From: Taibaiella chishuiensis
GTDB lineage: Bacteria > Bacteroidota > Bacteroidia > Chitinophagales > Chitinophagaceae
Direction of reading: 5' to 3'
Assembly: GCF_003014535.1 (NCBI RefSeq)
Contig: NZ_PYGD01000001.1
Location: 1-64,000 of the forward strand
Length of the DNA stretch: 64,000 bases
Shown here in pieces: positions 27,291-36,734 of the stretch. How positions within the stretch are numbered: the stretch's first letter is position 1; each line of letters starts with the position of its first letter. A program made the position numbers and the translations under genes. Below the pieces are notes generated by a model. It saw only the letters and a program-made list of their open reading frames with translations. It was not told the DNA's origin and searched no databases.

Positions 27291-27674
27291 TTAGTTTTTC
27301 TTCCTGATCAGCAACACGTAGTCTGTGCCATCTATCCTGTACCTGAGATCCTTTTGTTCCTGGAAGGAGATGACATATTTCAGGGGATTAACCTGCTGCG
27401 GTTGCGCAAAATTGTCGGCTTGTAAACCGGGAATGTATTTATCTACCACCTTGAGACTGGAAAGCCTTGGATAGGTCTCGCCCTGGGCATAGGGCTCTAA
27501 TACCACCTGGGACCGTTGCAGTTTTACCTGCAGCCAGGCCAGTTGTTCGGTGCTCAGTTTACTGGCAAAAGTTCCGTATACCGCGGTGATACGGGGATCC
27601 GGACTGTTGTTGCTCTGAGCTGATGCCGCAAGTGAGCCGCACAAAAACAGGGCGATGAGGATATTTCTTTTCAT
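27291..27674 (-). CDS. Small secreted companion protein (cassette copy 2)
   Basis: A 127-residue protein with a clear signal peptide (cleavage after SAQ, about residue 20). It has no Cys beyond the signal and no recognised domain. It precedes the P-domain/PKD giant by about 55 bp on the same strand. Its C-terminal motif NPLKYVISFQEQKDLRYRID resembles NPLKYFFDYRSTGVKKYRVD in the small protein at 30141-30554, which stands in front of the paralogous giant. The two are thus likely homologous. The function is unknown; a role as partner or chaperone of the neighbour is inference from pairing only. Confidence 0.75.
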   Translation of the reverse strand: MKRNILIALFLCGSLAASAQSNNSPDPRITAVYGTFASKLSTEQLAWLQVKLQRSQVVLEPYAQGETYPRLSSLKVVDKYIPGLQADNFAQPQQVNPLKYVISFQEQKDLRYRIDGTDYVLLIRKKN

Positions 27675-27741
27675 TTGATCGAGATTGTGGTGTAGCTGGG
27701 TTCTGTTAATAGACTTTTAAGCGGAACAAAAGGTTGGGTAA

Positions 27742-27780
27742 ATAAAAAAAGCCCGTAACCAAAAAGGTTACGGGCTTTTC
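27742..27780 (-). terminator. Terminator of PKD type B cassette copy 1
   Basis: A perfect 12-bp stem AAGCCCGTAACC/GGTTACGGGCTT with an A5 loop. The minus-strand product is followed by a T run. It separates the two cassettes. Confidence 0.88.
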
Positions 27781-27799
27781 GCCGGGCAAGGCCTTGTGC

Positions 27800-30112
27800 T
27801 TAACGCACCAGGGTTACGTTTCCGGTATAATCTTCGGTTCTTCCGTTTTTCAGCACCACATGGATCTGGTAAATATAAACGCCCATGGGTTGCTCTTTTT
27901 CATTGAACTTACCATCCCAGCCGCGGCCGTCGGTATTCTGTGTTTCGAATACCTTTTGTCCCCACCTGTTCACCACGGTCATCGAGAAGGCGGTCACACC
28001 TTTCGACAGGAGTTGTCTCGGGTAGAAGTAATCATTATTACCATCGCCATTCGGTGTAAAGGCATTCGGGATATCGGTATAACAATCTTTATTCACCACT
28101 ACCTGGTCGGTAGTAGAACAATCGTTAACAGTAGCGGTTACCGAGTAGATACCGGGATGGGTAACCTGGATCGACGAGGTAGTCGCACCGGTGCTCCAAC
28201 GCCAGGTTGTAGCCGGGTTGCCGGCATTGCCCAGGTCTGCAAGGGTTATCGACGGACCATCGAGGCAAAGTACGCTATCGGGGCCCAGGTATACTGTCGG
28301 GAAGCCATTCACCACTACAGAGTCGCGGATCATAACGGCTTCACATACCGGGTAACTTACCGTGGCCGTAGTCCAGAAAGTACCTGTCCTATCGTAGCTG
28401 TGTTTGGTTGCGTTTTCCTGCAGCCAGTGCACGCCGTCGCCAAAGTCCCAGTTTACACTTACCGCCGGGTGCAGGTAGTCGAGTTGGTAATTTACCTCTT
28501 CGCCTACGCAGATGGCATGTTTATCGGTTACCATATGGATAAACGGCAGCGAGTCGATATAGATATTTTTATAGGCTGTATCGTAGCAGATAATGGTATC
28601 GTTGATCACGAGGCGCACCTGGTGCGTACCCGACAGGCTATAAACGTGCGTCGGATTCTGCAGCGTAGAGGTGGCGCCATCGCCAAAGTCCCAATGCGAA
28701 CCGGCATAAAACCCGGTCGAGGTATTGGTAAACTGTACCGGCGTAGCATCCGTCTGGCACAGCGAGTCGGCGCTCATGGTAAAGCTGGCGATCAGCGGGT
28801 GGTTCACGTTTACAAATTTGGTAAGCGAATCCACGCAACCGTCAAGATCCTGCACCACGAGGGTGATCGGGTATACATCCTGGTTCTGGTAAATATGCAT
28901 CGGGTTGGTAACCGTATCGGTCAATCCATCGCCGAATTTCCAGAGATAGGAGCCTGCTTCGCTATGATTGGTAAGACGCACCGTATCCTGGTCGCAGGCC
29001 GGGGTAAACTTATAGTCGAAGTCTACATCGGTATGGTTGATGGTAAGGTGTACGGTCGACGAATCCTGGCATCCGAATTCGCTGCGGCCCACCACCGTAT
29101 AGGTACCGGTCTCGGTGGCCGTAATCGAAGTACCGGTTGCACCGGCAATAGGTACATTGTTGAAATACCACTGGAAGGTATCGGAAGTCGAAGCGTTAGC
29201 CAACGCAAATGTAGTGCTGGGCACATTACACAGTACTTTATCGTTAGGATCGACCAGGGTTACATTGGGCAGTGGGTGGATAATAACCTCGGTTGTAGCC
29301 CGGCAGGTATCGCCCTGTTGGGAAACGGCGGTCAGGTTATAGGTAAATGAACCTGCCTGTGCGGGGTTGGCCACCACGTTTTTGCCGGTTACAGCAAAAC
29401 CACCGGGGCCGGTCCAGTAATAGGTAAATGTTTGCGTGGTATCGGTATTCTGTCCGCTCAGGTTTACATTGTGGCCCAGGCAGAAAGGACCGTTGTTGGT
29501 AGCCGACAGACCACATACGATGGCACAGTCAGCAGAGCCGGTTCCGGCGGTCTGGCTGAAACTGATGGAACCCAAGGCATTGGCAGGGTTTACAGAAGCG
29601 TAGTAGTTGGTCATCAATACGATATACACCTGGCCTACTACAGCTGCGGGAGGTGTAGATGCGCCTGTACCCCAGCCGCCGGGCATACCCAGCCCCAGGG
29701 TTTCGGTAAAGCTGCCGTTGTAACTACACTGTATCGGCGCGGCGCCCGCAAGAATGGCGGCACAGCCGGTAGCCAGGCTGGTAAAGGGACCGTACATGGC
29801 AAAATCGATATCGATACCCGTACCTGCTGCATTGGTTTGAGACAGGGTAAGCTGCATGGTACCCGCGGTACCGATCTGCATCCAGTACCAGATCGGGGCC
29901 GGGGCCGAACCCAGGCAACCGGAATCTACGGTATTAGGAATATTACCCGAAATCGTATTGGGAAAGTTATAACTGCTGTCGCTGCAGAAAGGATTGGCAT
30001 CACAGGGAGAAGCAATCTGGGCATGCCCCTGTCCCGTGCTCAGGAACAGGAACAAACAGAGCAGCAAAGCGCCGCTCAGTCTTCCGGCATAGAATAGTAA
30101 ATTATTTTTCAT
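27800..30112 (-). CDS. T9SS type B giant with PKD repeats (cassette copy 1)
   Basis: A 770-residue secreted protein: signal peptide (about 1-31); an N-terminal beta-sandwich (about 35-200) without the P-domain of its neighbour; Ig-like repeats (about 200-355); PKD domains with KFGDGLT, DFGDGATSTLQNP and DFGDGVHW; and a type B sorting domain with NAFTPNGDGNNDYF and VNRWGQ. From HPLIASFTMSADSLCQTD to the end it follows the 24499-27234 protein closely, with scattered substitutions and no large gaps. This points to tandem duplication with exchange of the N-terminal region. It may be a cell-surface adhesin. It follows the 30141 small protein by 28 bp. Confidence 0.9.
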   Translation of the reverse strand: MKNNLLFYAGRLSGALLLCLFLFLSTGQGHAQIASPCDANPFCSDSSYNFPNTISGNIPNTVDSGCLGSAPAPIWYWMQIGTAGTMQLTLSQTNAAGTGIDIDFAMYGPFTSLATGCAAILAGAAPIQCSYNGSFTETLGLGMPGGWGTGASTPPAAVVGQVYIVLMTNYYASVNPANALGSISFSQTAGTGSADCAIVCGLSATNNGPFCLGHNVNLSGQNTDTTQTFTYYWTGPGGFAVTGKNVVANPAQAGSFTYNLTAVSQQGDTCRATTEVIIHPLPNVTLVDPNDKVLCNVPSTTFALANASTSDTFQWYFNNVPIAGATGTSITATETGTYTVVGRSEFGCQDSSTVHLTINHTDVDFDYKFTPACDQDTVRLTNHSEAGSYLWKFGDGLTDTVTNPMHIYQNQDVYPITLVVQDLDGCVDSLTKFVNVNHPLIASFTMSADSLCQTDATPVQFTNTSTGFYAGSHWDFGDGATSTLQNPTHVYSLSGTHQVRLVINDTIICYDTAYKNIYIDSLPFIHMVTDKHAICVGEEVNYQLDYLHPAVSVNWDFGDGVHWLQENATKHSYDRTGTFWTTATVSYPVCEAVMIRDSVVVNGFPTVYLGPDSVLCLDGPSITLADLGNAGNPATTWRWSTGATTSSIQVTHPGIYSVTATVNDCSTTDQVVVNKDCYTDIPNAFTPNGDGNNDYFYPRQLLSKGVTAFSMTVVNRWGQKVFETQNTDGRGWDGKFNEKEQPMGVYIYQIHVVLKNGRTEDYTGNVTLVR

Positions 30113-30140
30113 TCAGTATTTCTATTGGTTAGATACAGGA

Positions 30141-30554
30141 TTAGGGTTGCGGCGCTATCGAAATGATGTAATTGGTATTGTCTACCCTATATTTTTTTAC
30201 ACCGGTACTTCTGTAATCAAAGAAGTATTTCAGGGGATTGAAAGTAACTGGATCGAAAGTCTGGTCGCGGCTCAGTGCAGGATTGCATTTATTACCTACC
30301 AGTGGCACCGAGGATAATAAAGGAAAGTTTTCGGCAGGCATTACCGGCTGGGTGCCGATCGTAAACCGGGACAGGGTCACAGCATACTGCGCTACGTATT
30401 CATCGCCATAATAAGTAGGACAATCTTTAAAAATCTCTTTGACCATTACTTTGGTTTTGGCCAGAAAGACAGGATCTGCCGTATTCTGCTGGGCCTGCGC
30501 GGCCTGCCCGAGCATCAAAACCAGGAATGAAGAAAATACAACTTGCTTCATCAT
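30141..30554 (-). CDS. Small secreted companion protein (cassette copy 1)
   Basis: A 137-residue protein with signal peptide (about 1-21, cleavage after AQA). It carries two Cys in the mature part. Sequence similarity to the 27291 protein is mainly at the end (NPLKYFFDYRSTGVKKYRVDNTNYIISI against NPLKYVISFQEQKDLRYRID). The family is not recognised. It is placed immediately before the PKD type B giant, 28 bp away, and likely shares its transcript. The upstream intergenic region holds a perfect inverted repeat that includes a TACCTTTG element read on this strand. Confidence 0.72.
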   Translation of the reverse strand: MMKQVVFSSFLVLMLGQAAQAQQNTADPVFLAKTKVMVKEIFKDCPTYYGDEYVAQYAVTLSRFTIGTQPVMPAENFPLLSSVPLVGNKCNPALSRDQTFDPVTFNPLKYFFDYRSTGVKKYRVDNTNYIISIAPQP

Positions 30555-30694
30555 GCTACACTTGCGGTTTGGTTAATTATTGTAAAATGTGAAAGTAAAA
30601 ATAATAATTTTTTAGCAGGAAAATAGCATCTAATTCATTTATATACATACAAACTACAGCTTTTAGCTTCCGGCTGGTACACGAAAATCATCAT

Positions 30695-30718
30695 TTGTAC
30701 CTTTTTACAAAGGTACAA
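30695..30718. repeat. Perfect 10-bp inverted repeat containing a -7-like element
   Basis: The arms TTGTACCTTT (30695-30704) and AAAGGTACAA (30709-30718) are perfect complements around a TTAC loop. Read on the minus strand the right arm and loop give TACCTTTG, a full -7 match, upstream of the cassette at 30554. It could be an operator over a promoter, or a terminator hairpin. Confidence 0.5.
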
Positions 30719-30791
30719 GACAGGAAAAAGATGGCACTTGGTTGGTAACCCGTAAAATTCTAAAGAGAAAGAAAAAAGGCAATGGCACGCC

Positions 30792-31088
30792 TTAGTCCAG
30801 GATATGCTCCTGGATCACACTCCAGGCTTCGGCCTTTTCGAGGAATAAGGCCTTCGTTTTACCCCAGGTATCTTTAAAAAAAGCAGAGAAGCGGTAATGG
30901 TCCAGCGCCGATTCGGAATCCCAGTGGCTGTACGTAAAAAAAACGTTCTGTGTGCCTTCCTGGCGCCAGAGTTGCAGGTGCCGGCAGCCTTCGAAATTGC
31001 GGATAAGGGCTTTGCGCTCTTCAAACAAAGCGGTAAAATCGGTCACGCATTCCGGGCGGAACACCATTTTTACTACACGTACAATCAT
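30792..31088 (-). CDS. ABM-domain putative quinol monooxygenase
   Basis: A 98-residue protein fully covered by one antibiotic-biosynthesis monooxygenase (ABM) dimeric ferredoxin-like fold: MIVRVVKMVF, the FEGCRHLQLW turn, VFFTYSHWDSESALDHYRFS and the C-terminal helix WSVIQEHI. Relatives such as YgiN act on quinols or other small aromatics without cofactor. No cofactor motif is expected. Its start overlaps the stop of the SAM hydroxide adenosyltransferase gene by ATGA (31085-31088), so the pair is translationally coupled. Confidence 0.86.
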   Translation of the reverse strand: MIVRVVKMVFRPECVTDFTALFEERKALIRNFEGCRHLQLWRQEGTQNVFFTYSHWDSESALDHYRFSAFFKDTWGKTKALFLEKAEAWSVIQEHILD

Positions 31089-31870
31089 AGGAATTCAATC
31101 TTTATATGCTGGTAAATAAGCTGGGTATCGTCGTGCAGGCGGAAGCCCAGCAACGAGGCCGCATTGCCGCGGTTAATGGCGATCTCGAGGAAACCCGCGC
31201 TGTTAAAGAGACAGAGCTTTTCGCCCTGGGCCACATCGGCATAGTGATGGCTTATTTTGGTCACACTTTCATTACGCATAAAAGAGATGCGGAATTTGCG
31301 CCCTTTGCGCAGCAGGTCAAATTCGGAACGGGTAATATTCAGCACCACGTTTTCGTAGCGGTCGATATGGATAACCTGGCATTCTACATAATGCTCCTTT
31401 ACTACGGGCTGCAACTGCAGGGGAAACACTTTCGGACTGGCATCCGGGAAGCCCGACAGGTCGAAGTCGGACTGCTGCAGCTGCCGGATCACACCGGCCG
31501 CCATGGCGATCCACTCCCCGTAGGAGGAGGCCGTATGGCCCATGGTCTTTACCTGCATTTCCTGGTCCTTAAAAGAAAGCGGCAACAGCCCGTTATCGGC
31601 GCTGATAAAATACTGGTTGCCGACAGCGGCCACCAAAAGGGTGGCCGGCCGTTGTTGCATAATATCAAACAGGGAAAGATGTATGGTCCGCGGCGGGAAA
31701 CTCCCGTAAGCGCTTACCCACTGGTAGCTGCACTGCAGCAAGTGGAAAGGCTCTACCTCGTGGTTAATATCGATCATGCGGGCATCTGGCAACTGCTCCA
31801 GCAAAATTGCTTTCGCCACAGCCAGAAAGTTATCCTTAAACCCAAAATCAGACAATAAAGTAATGATCAT
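31085..31870 (-). CDS. SAM hydroxide adenosyltransferase (DUF62 / duf-62 family)
   Basis: A 261-residue member of the family that includes fluorinase and chlorinase. Most members hydrolyse SAM to adenosine and methionine using a water-derived hydroxide. Visible: IITLLSDFGFKDNF, VDINHEVEP-like DINHEVEPFHL, FISADNGLLPL and HIDRYENVVLNIT, corresponding to the N-terminal Asp and DNG motifs and the C-terminal beta-barrel. The halogenase subgroup is less likely because there is no halogenation context. It is coupled to the ABM protein by a 4-bp overlap and lies 52 bp after the RND adaptor gene on the same strand. Confidence 0.85.
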   Translation of the reverse strand: MIITLLSDFGFKDNFLAVAKAILLEQLPDARMIDINHEVEPFHLLQCSYQWVSAYGSFPPRTIHLSLFDIMQQRPATLLVAAVGNQYFISADNGLLPLSFKDQEMQVKTMGHTASSYGEWIAMAAGVIRQLQQSDFDLSGFPDASPKVFPLQLQPVVKEHYVECQVIHIDRYENVVLNITRSEFDLLRKGRKFRISFMRNESVTKISHHYADVAQGEKLCLFNSAGFLEIAINRGNAASLLGFRLHDDTQLIYQHIKIEFL

Positions 31871-31922
31871 TTATTTTCAGTGGCCGATATTCATCCGGCT
31901 ATCGGCCAGCGCACTATGTATA

Positions 31923-33293
31923 CTATTGCTCCCCTTCCTTAACCTCGTATAGTTTGTCTTTGGGCACTACGGTCACTTTCGACTTATCCTTCAGCAGCCT
32001 GGCTACGGTGCCATAAGGTGCGATCACTACCTGCTCTCCCTTCTTCAGCCCTTCGGTAACCTGTATGTATTCGTTGTTCTGGATACCGGTCTTCACATCG
32101 CGCAGGCTCACTTCCTTCGTTTTCGGATCGTAGACAAATACGACCTGGCGTATGTTATCGTTAACGAATTCAGGATCTTTGGCGGCATTCTTTTTCTTTA
32201 CCGAATCGGCATAGTCGCGGGTAGTTACCGCATTGATCGGCACCGACAGGATGCCGCCTTCTTTACGCGTCTGGATCTCCACACCGGCGCTCATACCGGG
32301 TTTGAAAGGAAAATTGCCTTTACCCAGTTCGGTACGCAGCCCGGCATAAGACTCGGGCAGGATCAGGATATGTACGGTATAGTTCGTAACCTGGTCGGAG
32401 CCGGAAGAGGCCGCTGCCGTGGTGGTTGAGGTATTGAGCTGTACGCTGGATACCGATATCTTGGATACCACGCCTTTAAATTTGCGGCCGCGATAAGCAT
32501 CTACTTCGATCAGGCTGGTATCGCCTATGGTTACTTTGGTAATATCTGTTTCGCTCACGTCTACCCGTACTTCCATACGGCCCAGGTTGGCAATGGTCAT
32601 AATCTGGGTACCGTCCATCTGGGCTGTACCCACCACGCGTTCGCCTTTTTTCACCATCAGCTGCGATATGATACCGGAGGTAGGCGCTGTAATAGTGGTA
32701 CGGCGCAGGTTTTCCATAGCCTGCGAGAGGTTGGCCTCTGCACCCGCCACACCGTAGTTACCACCCGATACATTGGCCACAATGGCCTCGTAGTTGGCTT
32801 TGGCACTCAGGTAGTCGGCTTCCATCTGTTCGTATTCCATCCGGCTGATCACCTTTTGTTCGAACAGGGTCTTATTCCGGTCAAAGTTGGCTTTAGTGCG
32901 CTGCATCTGTACTTTGGCCTGTACAACCAGTTCCTTGGTATTGCTTACGCCGGCCTTGCTCTGGAACATTGAGGCCTGGGCCTGGGTTACCGCCGAGTTA
33001 TAGATTACAGGATTGATCTTGATCAGCAGTTGTCCTTTCGCTACCGAATCGCCTTCCATGATCGGCAATTCCACGATCTCCCCGCTCACGTCGGGTTTGA
33101 TCTTCACTTCTGTTTCCGGGTAGATCTTACCGCTGGCACTCACCGTTTCAATAATGGTACGTTCGGAAGAGGCTTCTACCGCTACTTTCATGCCTTCAGT
33201 GCCACCAATCACGCCTTTGCTTTTTAAGATCAGCAACAGCAGGACAACAGCAATCAGGATACCGATAAGCCACCAGAGTGTTTTTTTCTTCAT
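31923..33293 (-). CDS. HlyD/RND-type efflux periplasmic adaptor
   Basis: A 456-residue membrane fusion protein: an N-terminal membrane anchor (about 5-25), a biotinyl-lipoyl-like half (about 55-95), a long coiled-coil hairpin (about 100-195), a second lipoyl half and beta-barrel (about 200-330) and a membrane-proximal domain. Such adaptors bridge an inner-membrane pump (RND or MacB-type) and a TolC-like outer-membrane channel. No pump or channel gene is in this window, either next to it or elsewhere, so its partners are not local. The gene lies between metG and the SAM hydroxide adenosyltransferase on the same strand. Confidence 0.9.
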   Translation of the reverse strand: MKKKTLWWLIGILIAVVLLLLILKSKGVIGGTEGMKVAVEASSERTIIETVSASGKIYPETEVKIKPDVSGEIVELPIMEGDSVAKGQLLIKINPVIYNSAVTQAQASMFQSKAGVSNTKELVVQAKVQMQRTKANFDRNKTLFEQKVISRMEYEQMEADYLSAKANYEAIVANVSGGNYGVAGAEANLSQAMENLRRTTITAPTSGIISQLMVKKGERVVGTAQMDGTQIMTIANLGRMEVRVDVSETDITKVTIGDTSLIEVDAYRGRKFKGVVSKISVSSVQLNTSTTTAAASSGSDQVTNYTVHILILPESYAGLRTELGKGNFPFKPGMSAGVEIQTRKEGGILSVPINAVTTRDYADSVKKKNAAKDPEFVNDNIRQVVFVYDPKTKEVSLRDVKTGIQNNEYIQVTEGLKKGEQVVIAPYGTVARLLKDKSKVTVVPKDKLYEVKEGEQ

Positions 33294-33356
33294 ACCGATA
33301 GGGCGCTTTAATGGGTGTTGGTTTCTAGGTTTTGGTTATTGGATTAAAAACAAAGT

Positions 33357-35474
33357 TTAACGGATCTCGCTGCCTGCTGCGATAGCCTGCTCCGGCGACA
33401 CAAATACCAGTTTGCCCGTAGCGTCTTCTGCCATCAGGATCATACCGGCGCTTTCGATTCCCCTCATTTTACGGGGCGCCAGGTTAACCACTACGGATAC
33501 CTGTTTGCCTACAATCTCTTCAGGACTGTAATGCAGGGCAATACCGGAAACGATGGTCCGTTTTTCGGTACCCAGGTCTACTTCGAGTTTCAGCAGTTTA
33601 TCGGCTTTGGCCACTTTTTCGGCCGACAGGATGGTACCGGCACGCAGTTCTATTTTGGCGAAGTCCTCGAAGCCGATCAGCGGTTTGGCCTCGGCTTCCG
33701 GCGTTGCAACGGCTTCGGCTTTCGGCGCCATTGCCGCGGCCTTGGCATCCTGCGCGGCCTGCACCAGGCGGGCACGCTCTTCCAGCTTTGCGCGCTGCGC
33801 TTCCACCTCTTCGTCCTCTACCTTGCGGAACAGCAGCTCCGGCGCACGCAGGGGATACCCGGTTTTCAGCAGGTCCATGCGGCCGCCGTTTTCCCAGTCC
33901 AGCATCTTCTCCACCACTGTAAGCTGATGGCAGATCTTACGTGCCGTGAACGGCAGGAAGGGATTGCAGAAGATGGCCAGGTTGGCAGTAAGCTGCAGGC
34001 ATATATGCAGGCAGTTATCGATCAGTTTCTGGTTTTCGGCCAGCAACTCGGGCGTTTTGCCCAGGTTCCAGGGCGCTACATCCTGCAGGTATTTATTACC
34101 CTTGCTGGCCAGTTCGATCACTTCGAACAGGGCATCGCGGAAACGGTAGTTTTCCAGCGAACTCTCGATTTTTTTCTTGGTATTCAGTATTTCACGGATC
34201 AGCTCCAGGTCCCGCTCTTCCTTCACATCGTCGTGGAACCTGGGCACCCGGCCACCGCAGAATTTGTGCATCAGCACCATAGCACGGTTTACAAAGTTGC
34301 CAAACTTGGCTACCAGTTCGCTGTTGTGCCGGTCCTGGAAATCTTTCCAGGTAAAATCATTATCCTTGGTTTCGGGGGCATTGGCGCAAAGCACGTAACG
34401 CAGGGTATCTTCCATATTCGGGAAGTCGGTTACATATTCGTTGATCCATACCGCCCAGTTCTTGGAGGTAGATACTTTACGGCCTTCGATATTCAGAAAC
34501 TCGTTGGCCGGCACATTGTCGGGCAATACAAAGCCGCCGTGGGCCTTAAGCATGGCCGGGAAAATAATGCAGTGGAATACGATATTGTCCTTGCCGATAA
34601 AGTGCACCAGCTTGGTATCGTCCTGCTTCCAATACGTATCCCAGCCCTGGGGCATCAGCTCCTTGGTAGCGCTGATATAACCGATCGGCGCATCGAACCA
34701 TACATACAATACCTTACCATCGGCGCCTTCGATCGGCACGGGCACGCCCCAGTTGCTGTCGCGGGTCATGGCACGGGGCTGCAGCCCGCTGTCCAGCCAG
34801 CTTTTACACTGTCCGTATACATTCGGTTTCCATTCGTCTTTTTTACCCTCTACGATCCACTCCTTCAGGAAACCTTCATAATTATTCAGCGGGAAATACC
34901 AGTGTTTGGTCATGCGCTTTACCAGCGGCGCATTGCTCAACGCGCTTCTCGGGCTGATCAGCTGTTCGGGCGAAAGTGTGGAACCACATTTTTCGCACTG
35001 GTCGCCATAGGCATTTTCATTACCGCATACCGGGCAGGTGCCAACGATATAACGGTCGGCGAGGAACATTTTCTTTTCTTCGTCGTAGTACTGTTCGCTT
35101 TCCCGTTCTTCGAACAGGCCGTCGTCGTACATCTTTTTGAAAAACGCCTGGGATGTCTGCCGGTGCACTTCGCTGGAGGTACGGGAATAGATATCGAACG
35201 AGATACCCATTTGCGCAAAGCTCTCCTTAATGATCGCGTTGTATTTATCCACCACGTCCTGGGGGGTAATACCCTCCTCCATAGCGCGTATCGTAATGGG
35301 CACGCCATGTTCGTCGCTGCCGCAGATAAATTTGACATCGCGTTGTTGTGCCCGCTGGTAGCGGACATAGATATCCGAGGGCAGGTAGCAACCAGCCAGG
35401 TGCCCTATATGTACAGGTCCGTTGGCATAAGGTAATGCCGCCGTCACCAATATTCTTTTATAATCTTTTGCCAT
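33357..35474 (-). CDS. metG: Methionyl-tRNA synthetase
   Basis: The start is placed at 35474 ([20 protein letters not shown]) rather than the earlier ATG. The 705-residue class I aminoacyl-tRNA synthetase has HIGH at 22-25, a zinc knuckle with CPVC and CEKC, and KVSTSK in place of the common KMSKS, as often seen in this enzyme. It has an anticodon-binding helical domain, an Ala/Glu-rich linker and a C-terminal tRNA-binding domain ([16 protein letters not shown], about the last 105 residues) that dimerises the protein. It charges tRNA-Met in the cytoplasm. Confidence 0.97.
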   Translation of the reverse strand: MAKDYKRILVTAALPYANGPVHIGHLAGCYLPSDIYVRYQRAQQRDVKFICGSDEHGVPITIRAMEEGITPQDVVDKYNAIIKESFAQMGISFDIYSRTSSEVHRQTSQAFFKKMYDDGLFEERESEQYYDEEKKMFLADRYIVGTCPVCGNENAYGDQCEKCGSTLSPEQLISPRSALSNAPLVKRMTKHWYFPLNNYEGFLKEWIVEGKKDEWKPNVYGQCKSWLDSGLQPRAMTRDSNWGVPVPIEGADGKVLYVWFDAPIGYISATKELMPQGWDTYWKQDDTKLVHFIGKDNIVFHCIIFPAMLKAHGGFVLPDNVPANEFLNIEGRKVSTSKNWAVWINEYVTDFPNMEDTLRYVLCANAPETKDNDFTWKDFQDRHNSELVAKFGNFVNRAMVLMHKFCGGRVPRFHDDVKEERDLELIREILNTKKKIESSLENYRFRDALFEVIELASKGNKYLQDVAPWNLGKTPELLAENQKLIDNCLHICLQLTANLAIFCNPFLPFTARKICHQLTVVEKMLDWENGGRMDLLKTGYPLRAPELLFRKVEDEEVEAQRAKLEERARLVQAAQDAKAAAMAPKAEAVATPEAEAKPLIGFEDFAKIELRAGTILSAEKVAKADKLLKLEVDLGTEKRTIVSGIALHYSPEEIVGKQVSVVVNLAPRKMRGIESAGMILMAEDATGKLVFVSPEQAIAAGSEIR

Positions 35475-35574
35475 AATTTTTACAGGGAGCAAAAATCGGA
35501 ATTAATTTGGTAGCAAGGAAGTTTATCTTGCCGGGAAGTCCGAAAAGCGAAAAAATAATCCGGGTAACAGAGGT

Positions 35575-36057
35575 CTAATAATCCCGGGGCTCGTTTTGCT
35601 GTTGTTGTACGGTACGCGCATCGCCCAGGGCACGGAACAGCAGCACCAGGATAATCACTTTAACGAGGACGCCACCGAACAGGGCCTTTACCAGGCCGCT
35701 CAGTCCATCGGTATATGCATTAACGGCTATAGCCAGCACCAGCACCCCGATAAAGGCGATAATGCCGCCGATTATAGCAGAGTAGGGCTTTTTACGCGTC
35801 CACAAGGCAAGGGCAACAAATACGCCGCTTTCTACCAGCGCAATCAATAATACATAACCGGTAAAGCCGTAACCCTGCTGGTAGGCAGAGAGCAGCTCCG
35901 ATGCAAAGAGCAATGCAGCAGCGAAGAAGAGGGCATTACGCGCTTTACGGATACTGACCCGCGCATAATCGAGGTCCATTTGCCGCACTTCGTTTACATA
36001 ATCGGAAATAAGGTCTTCCTGTTTTTGCGGATCCCGGGGTTGAAGGTTGTCTTCCAT
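35575..36057 (-). CDS. Four-helix integral membrane protein, unknown function
   Basis: Start at 36057 (MEDNLQPRDPQKQEDL) preferred. A 160-residue protein: a charged N-terminal region (1-40), then four hydrophobic helices (about 42-60, 66-84, 92-112, 122-140), and a polar C-terminus. I do not recognise the family. It follows ruvC by 32 bp on the same strand and precedes metG by about 100 bp, so it may be part of a ruvC transcript. No motif suggests a substrate. Confidence 0.7.
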   Translation of the reverse strand: MEDNLQPRDPQKQEDLISDYVNEVRQMDLDYARVSIRKARNALFFAAALLFASELLSAYQQGYGFTGYVLLIALVESGVFVALALWTRKKPYSAIIGGIIAFIGVLVLAIAVNAYTDGLSGLVKALFGGVLVKVIILVLLFRALGDARTVQQQQNEPRDY

Positions 36058-36089
36058 GATAAAGGGGTATGGTGTTTTAATCAATAGGT

Positions 36090-36662
36090 TTACTGTTTTA
36101 CTTTACCGGGGTTGGCGGCGATAAAATCGGCCCAGCCTCCCCCCGCTTTTTTGCGGCCTGCCGTTTTCCTAGGCGCCACAACGCTGCCTGTACGGCTCTC
36201 GAGGTGATGACAATACGCGGCGGCTACGGCATCGGAAGCATCCAGGAATTCGGTATCTTCCTTAAACTGTAACTGGTGCTGCAACATTTTCCATACCTGC
36301 TCCTTGGAGGCATTACCATTGCCCGTTACGATCTGTTTTATTTTACGGGGCGCATATTCTATCGTGCCGCTGCCATGCGCCATAGCGGCCGCCATGGCTA
36401 CGCCCTGCGCCCTGCCCAGCTTGAGCATACTCTGTACGTTCTTTCCAAAGAACGGCGCTTCGAGCGCAACGATGGCCGGGCGGTGGATCTGCACCAGTGC
36501 ACTTACCCGTTCAAAAATATAATGCAGCCGCTCGGAATGATCTTTGTATTTCGACAGGTGCAATACGCCCATTTCGACAAGGGATACCTTACTTTTGTCA
36601 ATCGAAATAATGCCGTAACCCATTAAAAGCGTACCGGGATCTATACCGAGGATGGTGTGCAA
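36090..36662 (-). CDS. ruvC: Holliday junction endodeoxyribonuclease RuvC
   Basis: A 190-residue nuclease that resolves Holliday junctions during recombination together with the RuvAB branch-migration motor. Acidic catalytic residues are visible: Asp8 in ILGIDPGTLLMGYG, Glu in VALEAPFFGKN, and the C-terminal DASDAVAAAYCH. Length is close to the family norm, with a short basic tail (KTAGRKKAGGG). It is divergent from the flippase-like protein gene, 72 bp apart. RuvB is encoded at 46844 as a separate unit. Confidence 0.95.
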   Translation of the reverse strand: MHTILGIDPGTLLMGYGIISIDKSKVSLVEMGVLHLSKYKDHSERLHYIFERVSALVQIHRPAIVALEAPFFGKNVQSMLKLGRAQGVAMAAAMAHGSGTIEYAPRKIKQIVTGNGNASKEQVWKMLQHQLQFKEDTEFLDASDAVAAAYCHHLESRTGSVVAPRKTAGRKKAGGGWADFIAANPGKVKQ

Positions 36663-36734
36663 TGGAATGAAATTTTAAAAATGAGCAGCAGCAGGAGCCG
36701 GCATGCATAAACTCCAGACTCAATATTTGCTTTA

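Noticed and set aside
33531-35435. Plus-strand reading frame of 634 codons opposite metG
   Set aside because: It is a shadow of metG; the composition (many Phe, Gln, His) is that of an antisense frame, and metG is certain.
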